From Membranipora membranacea (taxonomy: Eukaryota; Bryozoa; Gymnolaemata; Cheilostomatida; Membraniporidae): a DNA stretch of 64,000 bases. The position numbers were made by a program, and so were the translations under genes. Under the pieces are notes generated by a model, which was not told the DNA's origin, ran no database searches, and worked only from the letters and a program-made list of their open reading frames with translations. The stretch spans positions 7,639,501-7,703,500 of the forward strand of contig OU612074.1 in assembly GCA_914767715.1 (NCBI GenBank), written 5' to 3'. Each line of letters opens with the position of its first letter. The stretch's first letter is position 1. Shown here piece after piece: positions 44,245-57,300 of the stretch.

Positions 44245-45355
44245 TTAACGTGATATATCGCTTTTTAAAATTTTTTAATATTGTATTGGTGATTATGTCT
44301 AATAGTTATTTTCACAGTTTAAACCTCCCAAATATTTGACGTTGAGTCGCAGTGACCTCTGGAAGTTCATTTTGGGGCAGAAAGTGCCATTTTAAATTGT
44401 GCTCTCTGTGCCGTGTTTTTGAGGTATTTGATTAGTTTATGCTTTCACCCTATAGAGGAGGCATGGCGCTAACTGGAGGAGTGATATTTTTGTGAAACTT
44501 TATGATTTTAGGCCTCCTGTTTTCGAGACTTGAAATTGATTTTTGCAATGGTAATAGGGCCATTTCTGACCCCTCATTACATGCGACCCCAATAATGAAG
44601 AAACTAAAATTTCCAATTCATTATACCATTTTTGTTCTTGTACTGTCACTTCAATCAATAATCTTACCAGCTTACAGATCCTAGTTGTCACAACTGTAAC
44701 AGATAAAACCCAAATTTTAACTAATTTAGGTCAAAATTTTCCAGCCAAAATTCAGAAAGATGTCAGTCTCTTTTGTTGTCAGCGTGATGAACAACAGGAG
44801 ATTGTCTAGGTTTTGATCGAAGCGATTGTTGATTATAGCTTTACATCTTGAGATATTTGGATTTTTGTGGCTAAACCAGCTTTATTTGGTCCAAAACATG
44901 CACTTTTTTCCAGCCAAAAAACTGAAAATAGGTTAAACAACATGTTATACACACTAGCTGCCATTAAAGTAGAGAGTATTTCCGAGGTTTCCGTGGCGTT
45001 TGATGATAAATTCAGTAGTAGATAAGTTATGAGCATAAACATTTCTCTTTCCATGCTAAACAATCACCCAAAAAAGGTGATCCATTGTTGTACACAACGT
45101 GCTTTGCATGTAATACTGCTTAGATTTTCATCACGCTTTTGCATAACGTAATTTACTGCATCATTTTGCCCATTGCTGCCTATATGTATTCAATATATTT
45201 TAGTTAATGTACAATTAATCAAGTTAGGAACATGAGGTTTGAAAAAAATTGCGATATTAATCACAAGTCAGACTACTAGCAACATGTCAGTGAAGGAATT
45301 TTTGAAATGGGACAAGTAGTTCCTGAGAAACTGAAAAGGCGATATATCACGTTAA
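44245..45355. mobile_element. 1.1-kb DNA transposon-like element with 17-bp terminal inverted repeats
   Basis: TTAACGTGATATATCGC at 44245-44261 and its perfect inverted copy at 45339-45355 bound 1,111 bp, and similarity continues a few T/A bases inward. The inside has only short open frames (longest 44833-45063 minus, 76 codons, no transposase motif). It could be a non-autonomous DNA transposon. A chance 17-bp inverted match over this distance is very unlikely. Target-site duplication is not clear. Confidence 0.5.
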
Positions 45356-47150
45356 CGACGCCTGGATTCATTTGTCCCATCCTAATTTACCCACAAATAA
45401 AGGGACTATTTCACTGTGCTGCAAAATGATCTTTTAATGTCTTTGCAGGTGTAAGATGAGCTGTTATTAGTCCATTGAGTGAAGCTTCTGGGAACAAATA
45501 ATATCATTAGATATATCAGTGTCATCTCCATTCCGTGACCAGCATTTATTCAAGTGAGTTCACCTACCCTTGCTAAATCATCTAGCTACAACAAATTATT
45601 TACTTGTTGAAAGAAAATTATATAGGCCTACTAATATTCCCAACATTTCCACAAAAAGACTCAATAAGTTATGAAATCTAGAGAATACTTGGGAATGTCC
45701 AGGGGGCCCACAGCGGATGGGGGCAAAAGTCTGAGGGGCTGAGGTTAGGGGTCAGGAGAAGTAACAGGTGAATGCTTTCTCAGCTAACTAATGCCACTCG
45801 CTCAAGAAAAAGAGGAATGTCATTGATTATGATTCCTTGATAACCAGGCCAGCTTTTCTAGTTCCTGATAGAGCTAAAATCATTACCATTATAATTAAAA
45901 TTTTGGTCTTGATTTAATTCGCTACGGTTGAACCCCATTGGAAAACAAACGCTCTTACGTAAAACTTCCATCACAAAATAAAAAAGAAGAAAAAAAGGCC
46001 GATTCAACTAACAAAATGCAAGATATCAGAAAAATCAAACACGGTCAGATCTACAGTCATCACAATAGGCATAACATATTGCATCAATTTTTATGCATGC
46101 TGTAAAACAATTATGTACAATATATAAATTATGATATGGTCCGAAAGGATGTCAACTAGTGCTTCAGTGATGATGAGCGGTTAGTTTCAAACCACACATG
46201 GTGACCTTGAACAGTCAGTCTGACTTTCAGTGCGACACTCAGCAGCTCCCTGTAGGAGCAGAGTGATATAACACCAGTCTGTACTCTGTTTAACATGCAG
46301 TGTTTAGACTACTAGATAATCTTGTTGTTCACCATAATCACATAATCCCAATGCTGGTAGTAGAAATGTTCAGATTGAAATTTTCAATACCTTGCCCTAG
46401 ATCAGATGTATATATATCATAAAAGCAAAGAGAGATTGATGTCTGAAATGTTAAACTTAGAGTGCTATCCATGTGCATGTGATTGACATACTTTATTTGA
46501 AAATTGAGTTCAAAGACTGCATGCATTTAGTGATAATATGATAATAAATGTACGATTTCATGGTTGCCATGGGTAATTGTCTTTGAGGAGCAGGATTTCA
46601 TTGACTCAGGAGTGTTGACATTAAAATTTTATATGGTTATAGTTCATTGACCATTGTCAACAGGGAAATAATGTGTGTTCTATGGTCAAAGTGAAGCACA
46701 GTACAGAAAAGGAAAAAAAATTGTTACATTATTAAGTTGATTACGGTTATTGCTGATGGGCCGTGTCGGCTACCTATCGATGCCAAATAAATATATGCTA
46801 GGTGTCCGTATTATCAGACTTAGCTTACAAATTCTGACCTCAAACCCAGAAGGTGACATAACCTTGTACCTTGTTGGATGGTAGTAACTACTTAGGCTCC
46901 GTCCTGGTTTGTCGAAGTGGCATTCAATTATCAGCCACATCATTGTGGGTGGGCTATGGAATGCCTCTTCAAGCAACCCATGCAGAGTTTGCACGGTTGA
47001 ACTAGTCCAATAGAGAGAAGTCATAATGAGGTGCCGCAACCAGGAAGAGGCCATTCCTTTATTCTGAGCTGTAGTCTTTAGTCATGAAATTTAAGTGAAA
47101 GTGGAGTGACTGTGATGTCAAGAGAGTGTGATCAAGCCATCATGGGATGC
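45356..47150. other. Intergenic, mostly unassigned
   Basis: Contains a single inverted relative of the 51-bp minisatellite unit at 45700-45742 (GGGGGCAAAAGTCTGAGGGG on the plus strand). The open frame at 46770-47054 (minus, 94 codons) has no recognised motif. Otherwise plain. Confidence 0.45.
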
Positions 47151-47261
47151 CTAGATCAAGCATGATCCAATTTGCCTGCATTTAGGATTTGAGCAGTTAG
47201 CGGCTCATCAATAGAATAGGGATGAATGGACTGCTGACAATCTGGATCAAACTTGGTCTAG
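47151..47261. mobile_element. CTAGATCAAG MITE, copy 2 (full length)
   Basis: 111 bp, with left end CTAGATCAAGCATGATCC and right end CTGGATCAAACTTGGTCTAG. The internal GCATTTAGGATTTGAGC and GGCTCATCAATAGAA match the other copies. The ends form an inverted repeat of about 28 bp with some mismatches. Confidence 0.75.
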
Positions 47262-47941
47262 GGTTATGTTTAGATCTAAATCTCATCTGCCACATTTCAT
47301 GTCATTGTCACTTTATGGGATCAGGTCAGATAATTGCTTACCACCCAGTCACATTTACTGATTGACAGTGAAGCCCTACCTCGGAGCTTTAGTGTAATGA
47401 TTCCGTCCCTGAGGGTGTTAATTGGTCAACTTTATAAGATCCTAGCAAAAGAGTATCAACAGTTACATGAGATATCACCAGTGGCATGATATGAACTCGG
47501 AAAGTCAAACCATGTATAACATAATGCCCTAGAGCAGTAAACATTAGCTGGGTTTAGTTTAGCTATCACCAATTTTCAAGGGTGGGAGTTTGTATAAAGT
47601 GATGAGGTTTTGTAAATGTTAGTCAGCCACAACCCATACTATTTCCCCCTCACTTCCCCAAGGGTAAGCGAAAGTTTTTCAGGAAGGAATTGTGGAATAG
47701 GTAGATATCACCTCATCTCTTGAGCATGATAAATTTAGGAAATGGCAAAATACAAACTTCAAACTGCAGGATGAGCACATACCATATACAGAAAGAAATC
47801 CAATACTACATGAAACCTGACAGCTGCTTTGGCTGCGGCTCCAACAGTGGGCATGAATTATTAAGAGAGTTCCATTTATTAGCAACAATAGGTTTATATC
47901 AGTTATTCTGCTGTATTGTCAATCCAAAATTTCAAAAGTGA

Positions 47942-48154
47942 CCCTGGAGGAGTAAAGCAGCTACATGAGAAGATGCTTGCCATTTTGCACAGGTTGGAAA
48001 TGGTGAAAACTGTGGATAGCTGTGGATAGCTGACTTTTACTCAGAACTCAACATCAAACCCCACCTTAGCTAGTGAAGAGTGGTGCTAGCTAGCATTAAA
48101 TCACATGCAAACTATAACTGAACTCACATCTGGCTTTTACTTACTCCTCTAGGG
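47942..48154. mobile_element. CCCTAGAGGAGTAAA MITE, copy 2
   Basis: Left end CCCTGGAGGAGTAAAGC, right end TTTTACTTACTCCTCTAGGG, 213 bp. The internal GCACAGGTTGGAAATGGTGA parallels copy 1 at 19334-19543. Further left-end-like words occur at 48408, 47527, 59800 and 61207. Confidence 0.7.
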
Positions 48155-51100
48155 AATATCAGTTATTCAATAATCTTCAATCAATATTTAATCAATCAAT
48201 CAATCTTCAATCAATAATAAAATTCAAATTTTTCAAGTTAGTCATCATGGCTTTTTGCTGGCTTCCTGCAGCAGGGAATTTGGGACACATGCCAAACTTC
48301 CTACTTGCAGACTTGTCAATAATGATTTGTTGTACTGTCACTATTTTCATTATCACAACATGAGGAAATATAAGATTATAATCAGCCAGCATAAAGAGAT
48401 CAAGTACCCTAGAGAAGTAAATGTTAGCTCTAAATTTTTGTTCGCCAGCATGGGAGTCTGTATGCAGTAAATGTCCGCTTGTTGAAAATATTGCTATTTC
48501 AAGCATATGCAAAGTGGTGATCTTTTCCCTCTGTGGATAACCTACTTAACTTCGTTAGGGTAATACCAACATCGTGAGATTGATGATGAAAATAATTTAG
48601 AGGCTCACTCCTTGCTCAAACCAATGAGAGGGAGTTCACTGCTTGAAATAAGTGGGCGTTTTTGATAAGTTAGCTGTTAGCTTCCATTTCTTTGAAGAAT
48701 AGTTTGTGCTCAAAAGCCTGTGCACTTGTTAATGAAGATAACTTAAGTTCAATGAGGTCCTATACAGTTTCTCAATAGCTGGTCTTTTATTTGAATGCCT
48801 TGTAATTTGGTCGGTGACAATGTTCCAAGAATTTGAAAGTTTTTAAAGTATAAGAACAATGCATTTCTATTACTAACATGTTTAGAAAACAATGGTGAAT
48901 AAAAAGGCAAAACGCTCTGTAACAAATAAAATATAAGGCAAAGGTTCATTCATATCTATAATATTTGAAATTTGAATCATGTTCCTGTCTTTCAGGGTCA
49001 TACTAGTTGACATGAAATCTTCTAAAAATCTGTCTGTCCCTCTGACACGTCGCTGTCTAAAATGGATTATCTACCACTGTACATAGGGTAACTGAGTTTG
49101 CTACAAGTCTTTGTACACTGCATTAGTAATCCCATTATCTGTGCTACCTGTCCTGTCTGCTGATAACAGCTAACTACAGCTCACACTGCGACACAATAAG
49201 CTGTGTACTCACATTACCAACCTGCTGATAAGCAGGTCTAATTGTTTGTGTTGAGGGAAAACTGGATTTGCATGTAGTATGGGGGTCGAAGGAAAATATG
49301 AGTCACACCGGAACTTCAAGGTAGTCCATTATAACAAAGTCGGAAAGAAATATCTTGCGTGAAGTGCACCCTGGGATACACTAATCGTGCCTCTCACAAG
49401 AGCGGTAACACACTGTATGACATATCATTTAGGTCTCTCTCCTGCTTACTATTTTAGGAAACATCAGGGTTTTACTTAATCGATCTAGTCAACCAATTCC
49501 TAAAGGCTTTTGTTGGTAGATTGATGGTAGATGATAGATACACTCTTTATCATCTAGTAACTCCCATCAATTCTGTTCAACAAGACTAAAAATTACTAAT
49601 CATCCATACTCTCAGTATTTATATTACTACACTACAATGGCAACTAAATGTAAATATTACTGAAAGGACCTTTCTATTGTAGTAAACATGTAAATAGAGC
49701 TATATATATCCAGTACTATTGTGATAATTTCTATTCAAACTCAAATTTCACAGGATGTTCCTCAGGGCATAGGTTAGTTCATCACTGTAGGCAATGTATT
49801 TAGTATCTTCGCTATGTCTTGGATATCCCTTCCCTTATTGTACGATGAACATGCCTATTATGCAATAGATAATAATCTTGTTTTTCTGCCACTGGTCATA
49901 CACTATGCAACAAATAGTCTTGTAAGAGAACTGAAACCGTAAGATATACTAAATTACAGTGCTAAAATACTGCTGATTTTGCAGTGTTTTACTATCGCTG
50001 ATTATGTTGTCATCAATTTGACAGAACTGATGTGGATGACAGTTAATTGAGAGTCTGAATCACAATGATGAATACTAAAACTACTAGAACTAATGTAAGA
50101 ATGTAGAATTTCCTTATGCACAATAATGTGGCTTGTTTGTGGGGATGTTGCCGAGACCGATGACTGCATCATCACTTGATCACCATCCGAACTGATCCTA
50201 GTCCTGTGTAAACCTAGCTTGGCATATCATTCACTATGTTTCCATATGTCGACGTGACATCAATTTTAGGGCTAATCTATACATGGGAATAGCATTGAAG
50301 TTGACTTCAGTTCGCATTGGTTGGTGTTTCTTTATTCGAATTGGGGAAACTGTGTTGATTTGCATTGGTGGTGTAGATGAATGGATAGCGACAAAGACGT
50401 CAATGACCGAGTTTAGTTCACGGCCGCAGCAGTTCTTTTTTGATGTTTTATGATCATGGGAACTGTAAGCGTTTTTCATTCGATTCATGGGCGAACAACT
50501 CATTCAAAGCATGAAACCATAGTGATAGAAAAGTGCTTGTGGAGAGTTTCATGAGTACCTTGTAGAATAGATATCCTGTAATAACGTAACATCTGCTGCA
50601 CACACTTGAGACACACGGGGCTGTTGTGTATCTGACTAATAATAGATGGGATATTGTGGGAGCGTCATGGCTTACTTGGGAGATATCCACTAGATATCGT
50701 TAGAGAAATGTGGCTATGACCTTATTTAGCAGTTTGGATGTATTTGAACTACCTCATCATCCTGAGAAATACATAGACCCGGATACTTAGTCTCTTAGAT
50801 CAGGGCGCTATGTGCAAAACTCCCTGCTCAGACCTAGTTTGATCAAATTTTCTTCAATTTGGAATCGCTCCCTCTTTACTTATGAGACTGCTTCTTGGTA
50901 GGGTGGTATCTATGGGTGATAACAGCCACAAATGCAAGGAAATAGGATCTGACTCGGATTCTGTGCTCTGTCTGATTGACTTTGCCAAAAAAGTCATAGA
51001 TAGGCACTCTAGCATAATATACAGGAAATGTGAAAACATCCCTTGAGACCTATCCTAAAAAGCATTTATTTTTTCTCTCCTTGCTATGCCAGCCCGGATA

Positions 51101-52383
51101 TTACAAATGCTCACAGGGGAGCCTCTCTGTTATTAGCTTGTGCATTTGTTATGGATTGAGCTATTCAGCTTGTCCATAATATTATGTGCAAACTATTACC
51201 ATGTTAGAGGATACTTGTCACTGCTCCCTGTATCCTGTTAGAAAACAATAACTTACTTGTCTTAAGATAACTACCCATCATTACTCCACCACAGGCTAGT
51301 TTGTTGTCTACATATCAGACAAGGGTAGCATATACCCCATGAGATTTTGAATATATACTCTATTTCAGGGGTCAAATGACTGCAACTGAGATTTTGTGCA
51401 TTCAATAAGATAGCAGTTTATTGGTAAATCCGTCAAAGACAGTTCCATGTTGTGTCTAATAATAGACTCACAAATCTGGCTTGCAACTGTTGGAGCCCTG
51501 AACTATGTTGATGTTGTAACCTTTATGCTAAATTCCAGCCCGTTTAACTGGAAGAGATCAATGCAGACACATCAGTGCCCTTCGTTCCTGGATTGAAAGA
51601 GTCTATTTATCAATGTTAGGTTGGTCAGATCAATGAACTCTTACATTGGTCAGATCAGGGTCAGATTCCTCCATTTTTCAAAAAATTAACAGCTTCTGGA
51701 GTTGTCTGCCAATTATTGATAAAACTCATATACGCCAGAGACTATTTCTCACTCTATGATTCTCTCTGGAATGTATTACTTAAATCTTCTCAGAATATAT
51801 CCCGCGATCCCGAGATTCATGTAATGTATTTATGCAATCAGAATCGTACAAGTTTAGTGCCAATACAATAATAAAAATTGGGATAAAAGTGGCCTTGTCC
51901 CCGACTTCTACCACACGAGTTTACAGTCAACTATAAAGCAGACACAGAGTTTTGCAAATAAATGGCATGACGCAGCATACTGTAGAGCGGTTTTATTACA
52001 ATGAGTATGTGGGTTTCCCTTTATTCTATGGTTTCCTTGTTTTATGACACCAGGCTTTCTATGACACCAGTTAAATATTATATTCATCAATCAAATTATT
52101 GTTAATTTGGGGTCACGCCCTTCCCCTAATAAAAAAACAAAATGCTGTGTCAAGGCCAGTGTCAAGAGCTTTCTGGTAACCTCATGACATTGTTTATGAA
52201 GCCTTGGATTGTGACTGTTTGATCGTTTTAAAAATATTATATCTTAGATAAATTTATTATTTTGTCATTCCTCAGACTCTGAGCACAATGGTAAGTTCAC
52301 TGCTATATCTGTTAGACACCTAACTAGAAATATGTGCGTGGTGGAGGCTAAAGGAGGTTCACTGTGGTGGTCCGATGGTATAT
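48155..52383. other. Intergenic, nothing recognised
   Basis: 4.2 kb of AT-rich sequence. Low-complexity ATCAATCAATC words lie at 48170-48230. Open frames of up to about 100 codons occur on both strands without motifs or paired splice signals. A non-coding 5' exon of C1GALT1 could lie here or further downstream but cannot be picked out. Confidence 0.4.
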
Positions 52384-52483
52384 CTAGTTTGATCCATTTT
52401 TCCTGCATTTTGAGTTGATCCCATTTTTTTCTTGGTAGTCGTTGGACTCAAAATGCAGGCAAATTGGATGAAACTTGGTTCAG
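52384..52483. mobile_element. CTAGATCAAG MITE, copy 3 (strong foldback variant)
   Basis: CTAGTTTGATCCATTTTTCC and GCATTTTGAGT on the left mirror ACTCAAAATGCAGGCAAATT and GGATGAAACTTGG on the right, so almost the whole 100 bp folds back on itself. Confidence 0.6.
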
Positions 52484-52645
52484 TCCGATAGTTGAGGGCA
52501 ACACTTGATTTGCTTCTACATAATCAATGCTAATGTAGGCTAGATACCACTTCTGTCAGATTAATTATGATTTTTACAGATCCTTTGTCTGGTAACTGGG
52601 TGATAGTTGTGATTCCAGTAATGATGTACAGGGATGGGCACACTT

Positions 52646-52850
52646 ACATCGAGATTACACTATTAACATGTGTATCTCTGTTCGTTAGAGTCAATTTAGT
52701 AGCAGTACCTAACATGTACCCACCCCTTAATACTAACATTGAATCACACCAAATTCCTTGTGATGGGACTACTACTAAGTGAATTAATTCACTCTCTGTG
52801 GATCAGAGATATTCATGCAATAGTACATCACCTTATCAGTTGGGGCGATG
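52646..52850 (+). repeat. Interspersed ~210-bp repeat (TACTACTAC family), copy 3
   Basis: Matches 17268-17480 and 38838-39045 with the same word order (CATCGAGATTACACTATTAA, CACACCAAATTCCTTGTGAT, GAATTAATTCACTCT). Confidence 0.7.
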
Positions 52851-54090
52851 GGTCAGATTTGACAGTCATGTGGTGGGTGTTGTTTATTGAATGGCGCTCT
52901 CCTCGGCGAAGTTCCTACATACAGAGGTAGCTACGAGTATACTTAGGTGATGGTGTCTCTTTGTTAAATCCTCACTCTTTGAGTCCTAAACTATGTTTTG
53001 CAGCTGCATGGACAGTTATATTTGTATTAACCAAAACACAAAATAGAAAACATACAAGGAGAAACCACTTTTCAATCCCTGTGGTTTGCAGTAGTAGTAG
53101 AAAATGTTAGGATTCTCAAGACTTTTGCAAGGCCTTGCAATGATCTCACAGGAATCAATCCAGATTTCTGAGATTTGAATCGCAAGACATAAAGAGCCTT
53201 GAGACTCCCAAGACTGCTAAGATTTATGTGGTTCAGAGTTGCAGTACTGTTGCAACTGGCTGCAAGACGCAAAATCTATAGACTTTAGCAAGGGGTTGAA
53301 ATAACACTGTATATTTAAAAAAAAACCAACACTCACAAGTACTAGAAGTCTCACTCTGAATTTAATCCTTTAGGGACAACAACACACTGTATGGTTTTAT
53401 GATATAACAGACAAAATAATGAGCTGTTGAAGACTTTTTCATTTCATTGAGCTCTGATTTTAGTCATTGGCCGAGTGAATTGGTAGCCATATTTCCTCAT
53501 TCAACTAACTTCTGCAACGTCATGAGTCTGCAGTTGGCGAACCATCTTTTTGACCTTGTGCTCTTTAAAAGTGTCCAATAGAGGAGCATTTCATTGGTAG
53601 TATTATCAGAGACTATAGAGATCTATAGTCTCAGGTATTATTTTGAAAAATGAGATAATAAATGGCTTGACTTGGCCTGCATGATGTCTATTATTTGGGA
53701 GGTTTTATTTGAGTTTGACGTCAAATAACTGTATCGTTATTCAGGTTTACTAAAAGTGGTACCATGATGCGGGCTTTAAGATATACGGTATAATGTTCAA
53801 AATGTTCAATTTTTGTTTTTCCAAATTTTTACTGTTACTGTTGCTATTTTAGCCTACCTTGTTTTCTCTGACTGCCAATCAGAGCCTACTCTGACTGTGG
53901 CTATGTTACTATCTACCTTTCTTGATTTTGCCCATTGAATCATCGCGGTGGTCATGTCTGACACCCCTTCATTGCTAGAGGCCCTAGGCTGAGAACTCCA
54001 CTTGCACTGCATAGGGTTATATATGTACAGCTATCTGCAATGTTACCTGCAATAAAATACATTCAATTTAACATCCTGTTCAGATCCTTG
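52851..54090. other. Intergenic, nothing recognised
   Basis: The upstream side of C1GALT1. No supported element is seen. Confidence 0.4.
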
Positions 54091-54094
54091 TCAA

Positions 54095-54322
54095 GCGGCT
54101 ACTTTTTTGTTAACCTCTAAAACAAAAAAAGTAGCCGCGTGACACTATCTTAATGCTCCAGTTACACTTACAGTTACACTTACACTTACAGTTACATCCT
54201 CTTTTGTAATTTGTGTTGAATAGATGTATACTGTTTATTGCGTTGTACGTCCAGCACTCTTGACCCAGCCTTGTCACACGGCCAAAACCAGTAGCCCATG
54301 ACAAGGCTGGGGCAACAGTGCT
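54095..54322. repeat. Two strong hairpins just upstream of the C1GALT1 coding start
   Basis: Hairpin 1 (54095-54138): GCGGCTACTTTTTT pairs with AAAAAAAGTAGCCGC around a short loop, extending outward (GTCAA / GTGAC) with one mismatch. Hairpin 2: 54253-54276 pairs with 54299-54322 (24 bp, 2 mismatches, containing CCCAGCCTTGTCA). Between them are GTTACACTTACA short repeats. Both are likely transposon foldbacks in the last intron before the start codon. Confidence 0.7.
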
Positions 54323-54387
54323 CTCCTCTGTCCAACAGCTGTTTACCTGTTATGGAACTTTTCTTTTTTTATTGACAGACCGCCGCT

Positions 54388-57300
54388 ATGGGATATCGTA
54401 ATCAGTTTTTCGTCGGAATCATAGTTGGGGTGTTAGTTAGTATGACAATTCTCGGCCTATTGCACCTCAACAACAGCAGTAATAATAGTTTAACCGCCAG
54501 CGAGCAAGTGGTCATTAAAGGTAAGTACGGACAGGGTTATTTGCCCCTTCTTGTAAGATATCCTTTTTATCTTAGCCCGACTAGAACAAGTTTGATCCAA
54601 TTTGCCTGCATTCCAGTTTCTCCCCTTCTTGGTCACGCGTGTCAAGTGGAAAGGAGCAACTGGTTCTGATCAGTATCTATTCAGTATGTAATTGAAATAT
54701 ACCTCAGTTAAAATCAAGGACACCGCTTGTTGAATTTTGATGAGGCTACACTGTCCTTGAATATATGCAAATAGGATTATGGATATCCCTGTGACATCTT
54801 GTGAATCATGACTATAAGTTATTCATGAAGAAAGCTGAAGTTTTGTTCATTTTGTCACGTTTAGTTACCAAACGAAAAAAAAATTCAGCTTGCTCAGTGT
54901 CTTTGATTTCAACTGACATGTATTTCAATTATAGACTGAATAGAATCTGATCAGAACCTTTATCATTCCCAGATTTGTTCACCAAGAAGACATACCATTT
55001 TATCTTCTGCTAAGCGGAGCCAGTCATTCACCTTGTCTGGCTGGTTAATAAAATGAAATTTAAAAGTCGTTCTCTAGATCAAGGAGTTAGAGACTAACTC
55101 CTTGCTCTAGATCAAGCAAGATCCAAATTGCCTGCATTTAGGGTTTGAACCGCCGGCAGCTCACCAGTAGAAAGAAAATGACCAGACTGCTGGCAATTTG
55201 GATCAAACCTGATCTAGCCGTTCACCTTGCCTGACTGGTTCATAATAGTAATTATTATGAATTTTTGATACAGATCTTCGTATTGATCCTCTCGACGTCA
55301 AACACCAGGAAGCTGCCGCCAGATTCATGGCAGATAAAATTCAAAAGGAGAGCATGCCCAATCAGAACAAGGTCACAAATAAACCTCTACCTACTATAGA
55401 AGGACTGCTACCTTCACACTCCGACAATCATCAGGGTATGTATACTTACAGTAACTGTACTAATCTGCCTATTTAACTCTGAATACCCTGTATGTATGAG
55501 GGACACTGGAAGGACCACAAAGCTCAACAAACCCTAGACGATAAGAGAATAGTTAGAGTGTAGTTTTGCTAGTTTGGCTGTGACTTAATGTGAGTGGATA
55601 CCATATTTCAACTAAATCCGGAGTAAATACACACAGTGACCAGGTCAAATATTTCACTATATTAAGCCTTCTCGAAATGACAAACTTTTCCTCCTGGGAG
55701 AACTTTACTCCTTTAGGGTGGTTTTCAAATTGGCGTAGAACCCCAAACAAATGCCACATGCCCCTCACCACCAAATATCTCAGATAGTCCTAAAGATATT
55801 CCACTGATAGTCTCAAACTGAATTCACCAGTCAGGCTAAAAGACTTTTTCTATTGAACTTATTAGAAACATACATGGTGAGCATTATGTGTGGAGTCTTT
55901 GAATGTTGGGGTTGTCTGGGATGCTTTTAATCTGGATGCCTTATATGTCTACTTCTAGCTTAAGAGGATATGGCCAAATATCCATTATCTTTTAAAGTAG
56001 CAGACAACCACAAAAGTTATATTTTGGTATTTGATGCATAATGATGTACTCTTTCTAAATTTGGATGTTATAAATAAATGATAAATATGAAAATTTTAAT
56101 TATTCAAATTACAAACTCTCTTCCACCAAATACCCATACTCTCCAAATAAATATATTATTGGAAAAAACTATGTATAAAATTATTTCTTTTCTGGATTTG
56201 AAGCAGTTATCTTTTGTTGTGCGAATCTAAATATTAAACAGTCATCTTAGTTACAAAATCATCTACAAAAACAATATTATTGCTTTCAATAACCAAAATT
56301 AAGAATTTCGTTGAGATTATAATAGCTTCTCAGCTTAATTCAGTTTATTGCAGCCATTGGGTGGAGGGGCTACTGACTGCCCTGTGGTGCAGACCCAAAG
56401 CTTATATCTTGGATTTCTATTGTTGAGTGTGTTGCCTCCTTGTGAAGGTTAATTGCAAATTGATACGTATTTTGTGGTGCCAGTGTTGTCTTCTACTTAA
56501 AAACTACCAATGACTGACAGAAGCTATGAATCGAGAGTTCTCAAAAATAAATAGCATCATGTTTCAGATCACCAATGGGAATTTTCAACTGGTAGTAATT
56601 CTACTCTTCTCAGACTTTGACCCTGTATTTTCTTTCTCAAACACGAACAACCCTATCCGTGTCCAAAGCATAAGTTTGATATAAAACATGATCTGGACTT
56701 GATTTGATCCGTCAACCTCTAGATCCCTAGCCCAGCACTCTACCACTGATCCATACATCTGATTATGTTGGAAAGGAAAAACCTATGGATCAAATTACTA
56801 AGGCATGCTACATTACATAAGGTGTTTTCAATACTAAATAATATTGTGCGCAGCTAAAAAGTGGAAAAGAAAAAATCTTATGTATAACCACATTTTCTTT
56901 TGAGCAGCAGCAAGGGATAAAATTATTTGACAGCCCCAGTTTTGTCTTGTCCCCAGAGGTTTGAATTAAGCGAACTGCACTGCACAATAACACTCATTAT
57001 CATATATCTCTCTTTTTTTTGCTCTCTGTATATTACTCTGAGATTGGGCCATTTGTCAGTTTTTTCTTTCTTTGTTATCATAGTTATTGCAGTCCCTTGT
57101 CTGGAAAGTGACAAGCTAGGAGAAAATTCCTGGTATGATGATGAAAGTCACTGCTGCAAAATTTAAAACAAAAACTACCGCCTCAGGAATTTTTACGGGA
57201 ACAGACATCAAGTAATAAAGCAGGCCCGTAGATCTAGGGGAGGCAGAGAGGCACTGCCTCCCCTAGAAAGCTAAATACAGTGGCATAAAATCACTATAAT

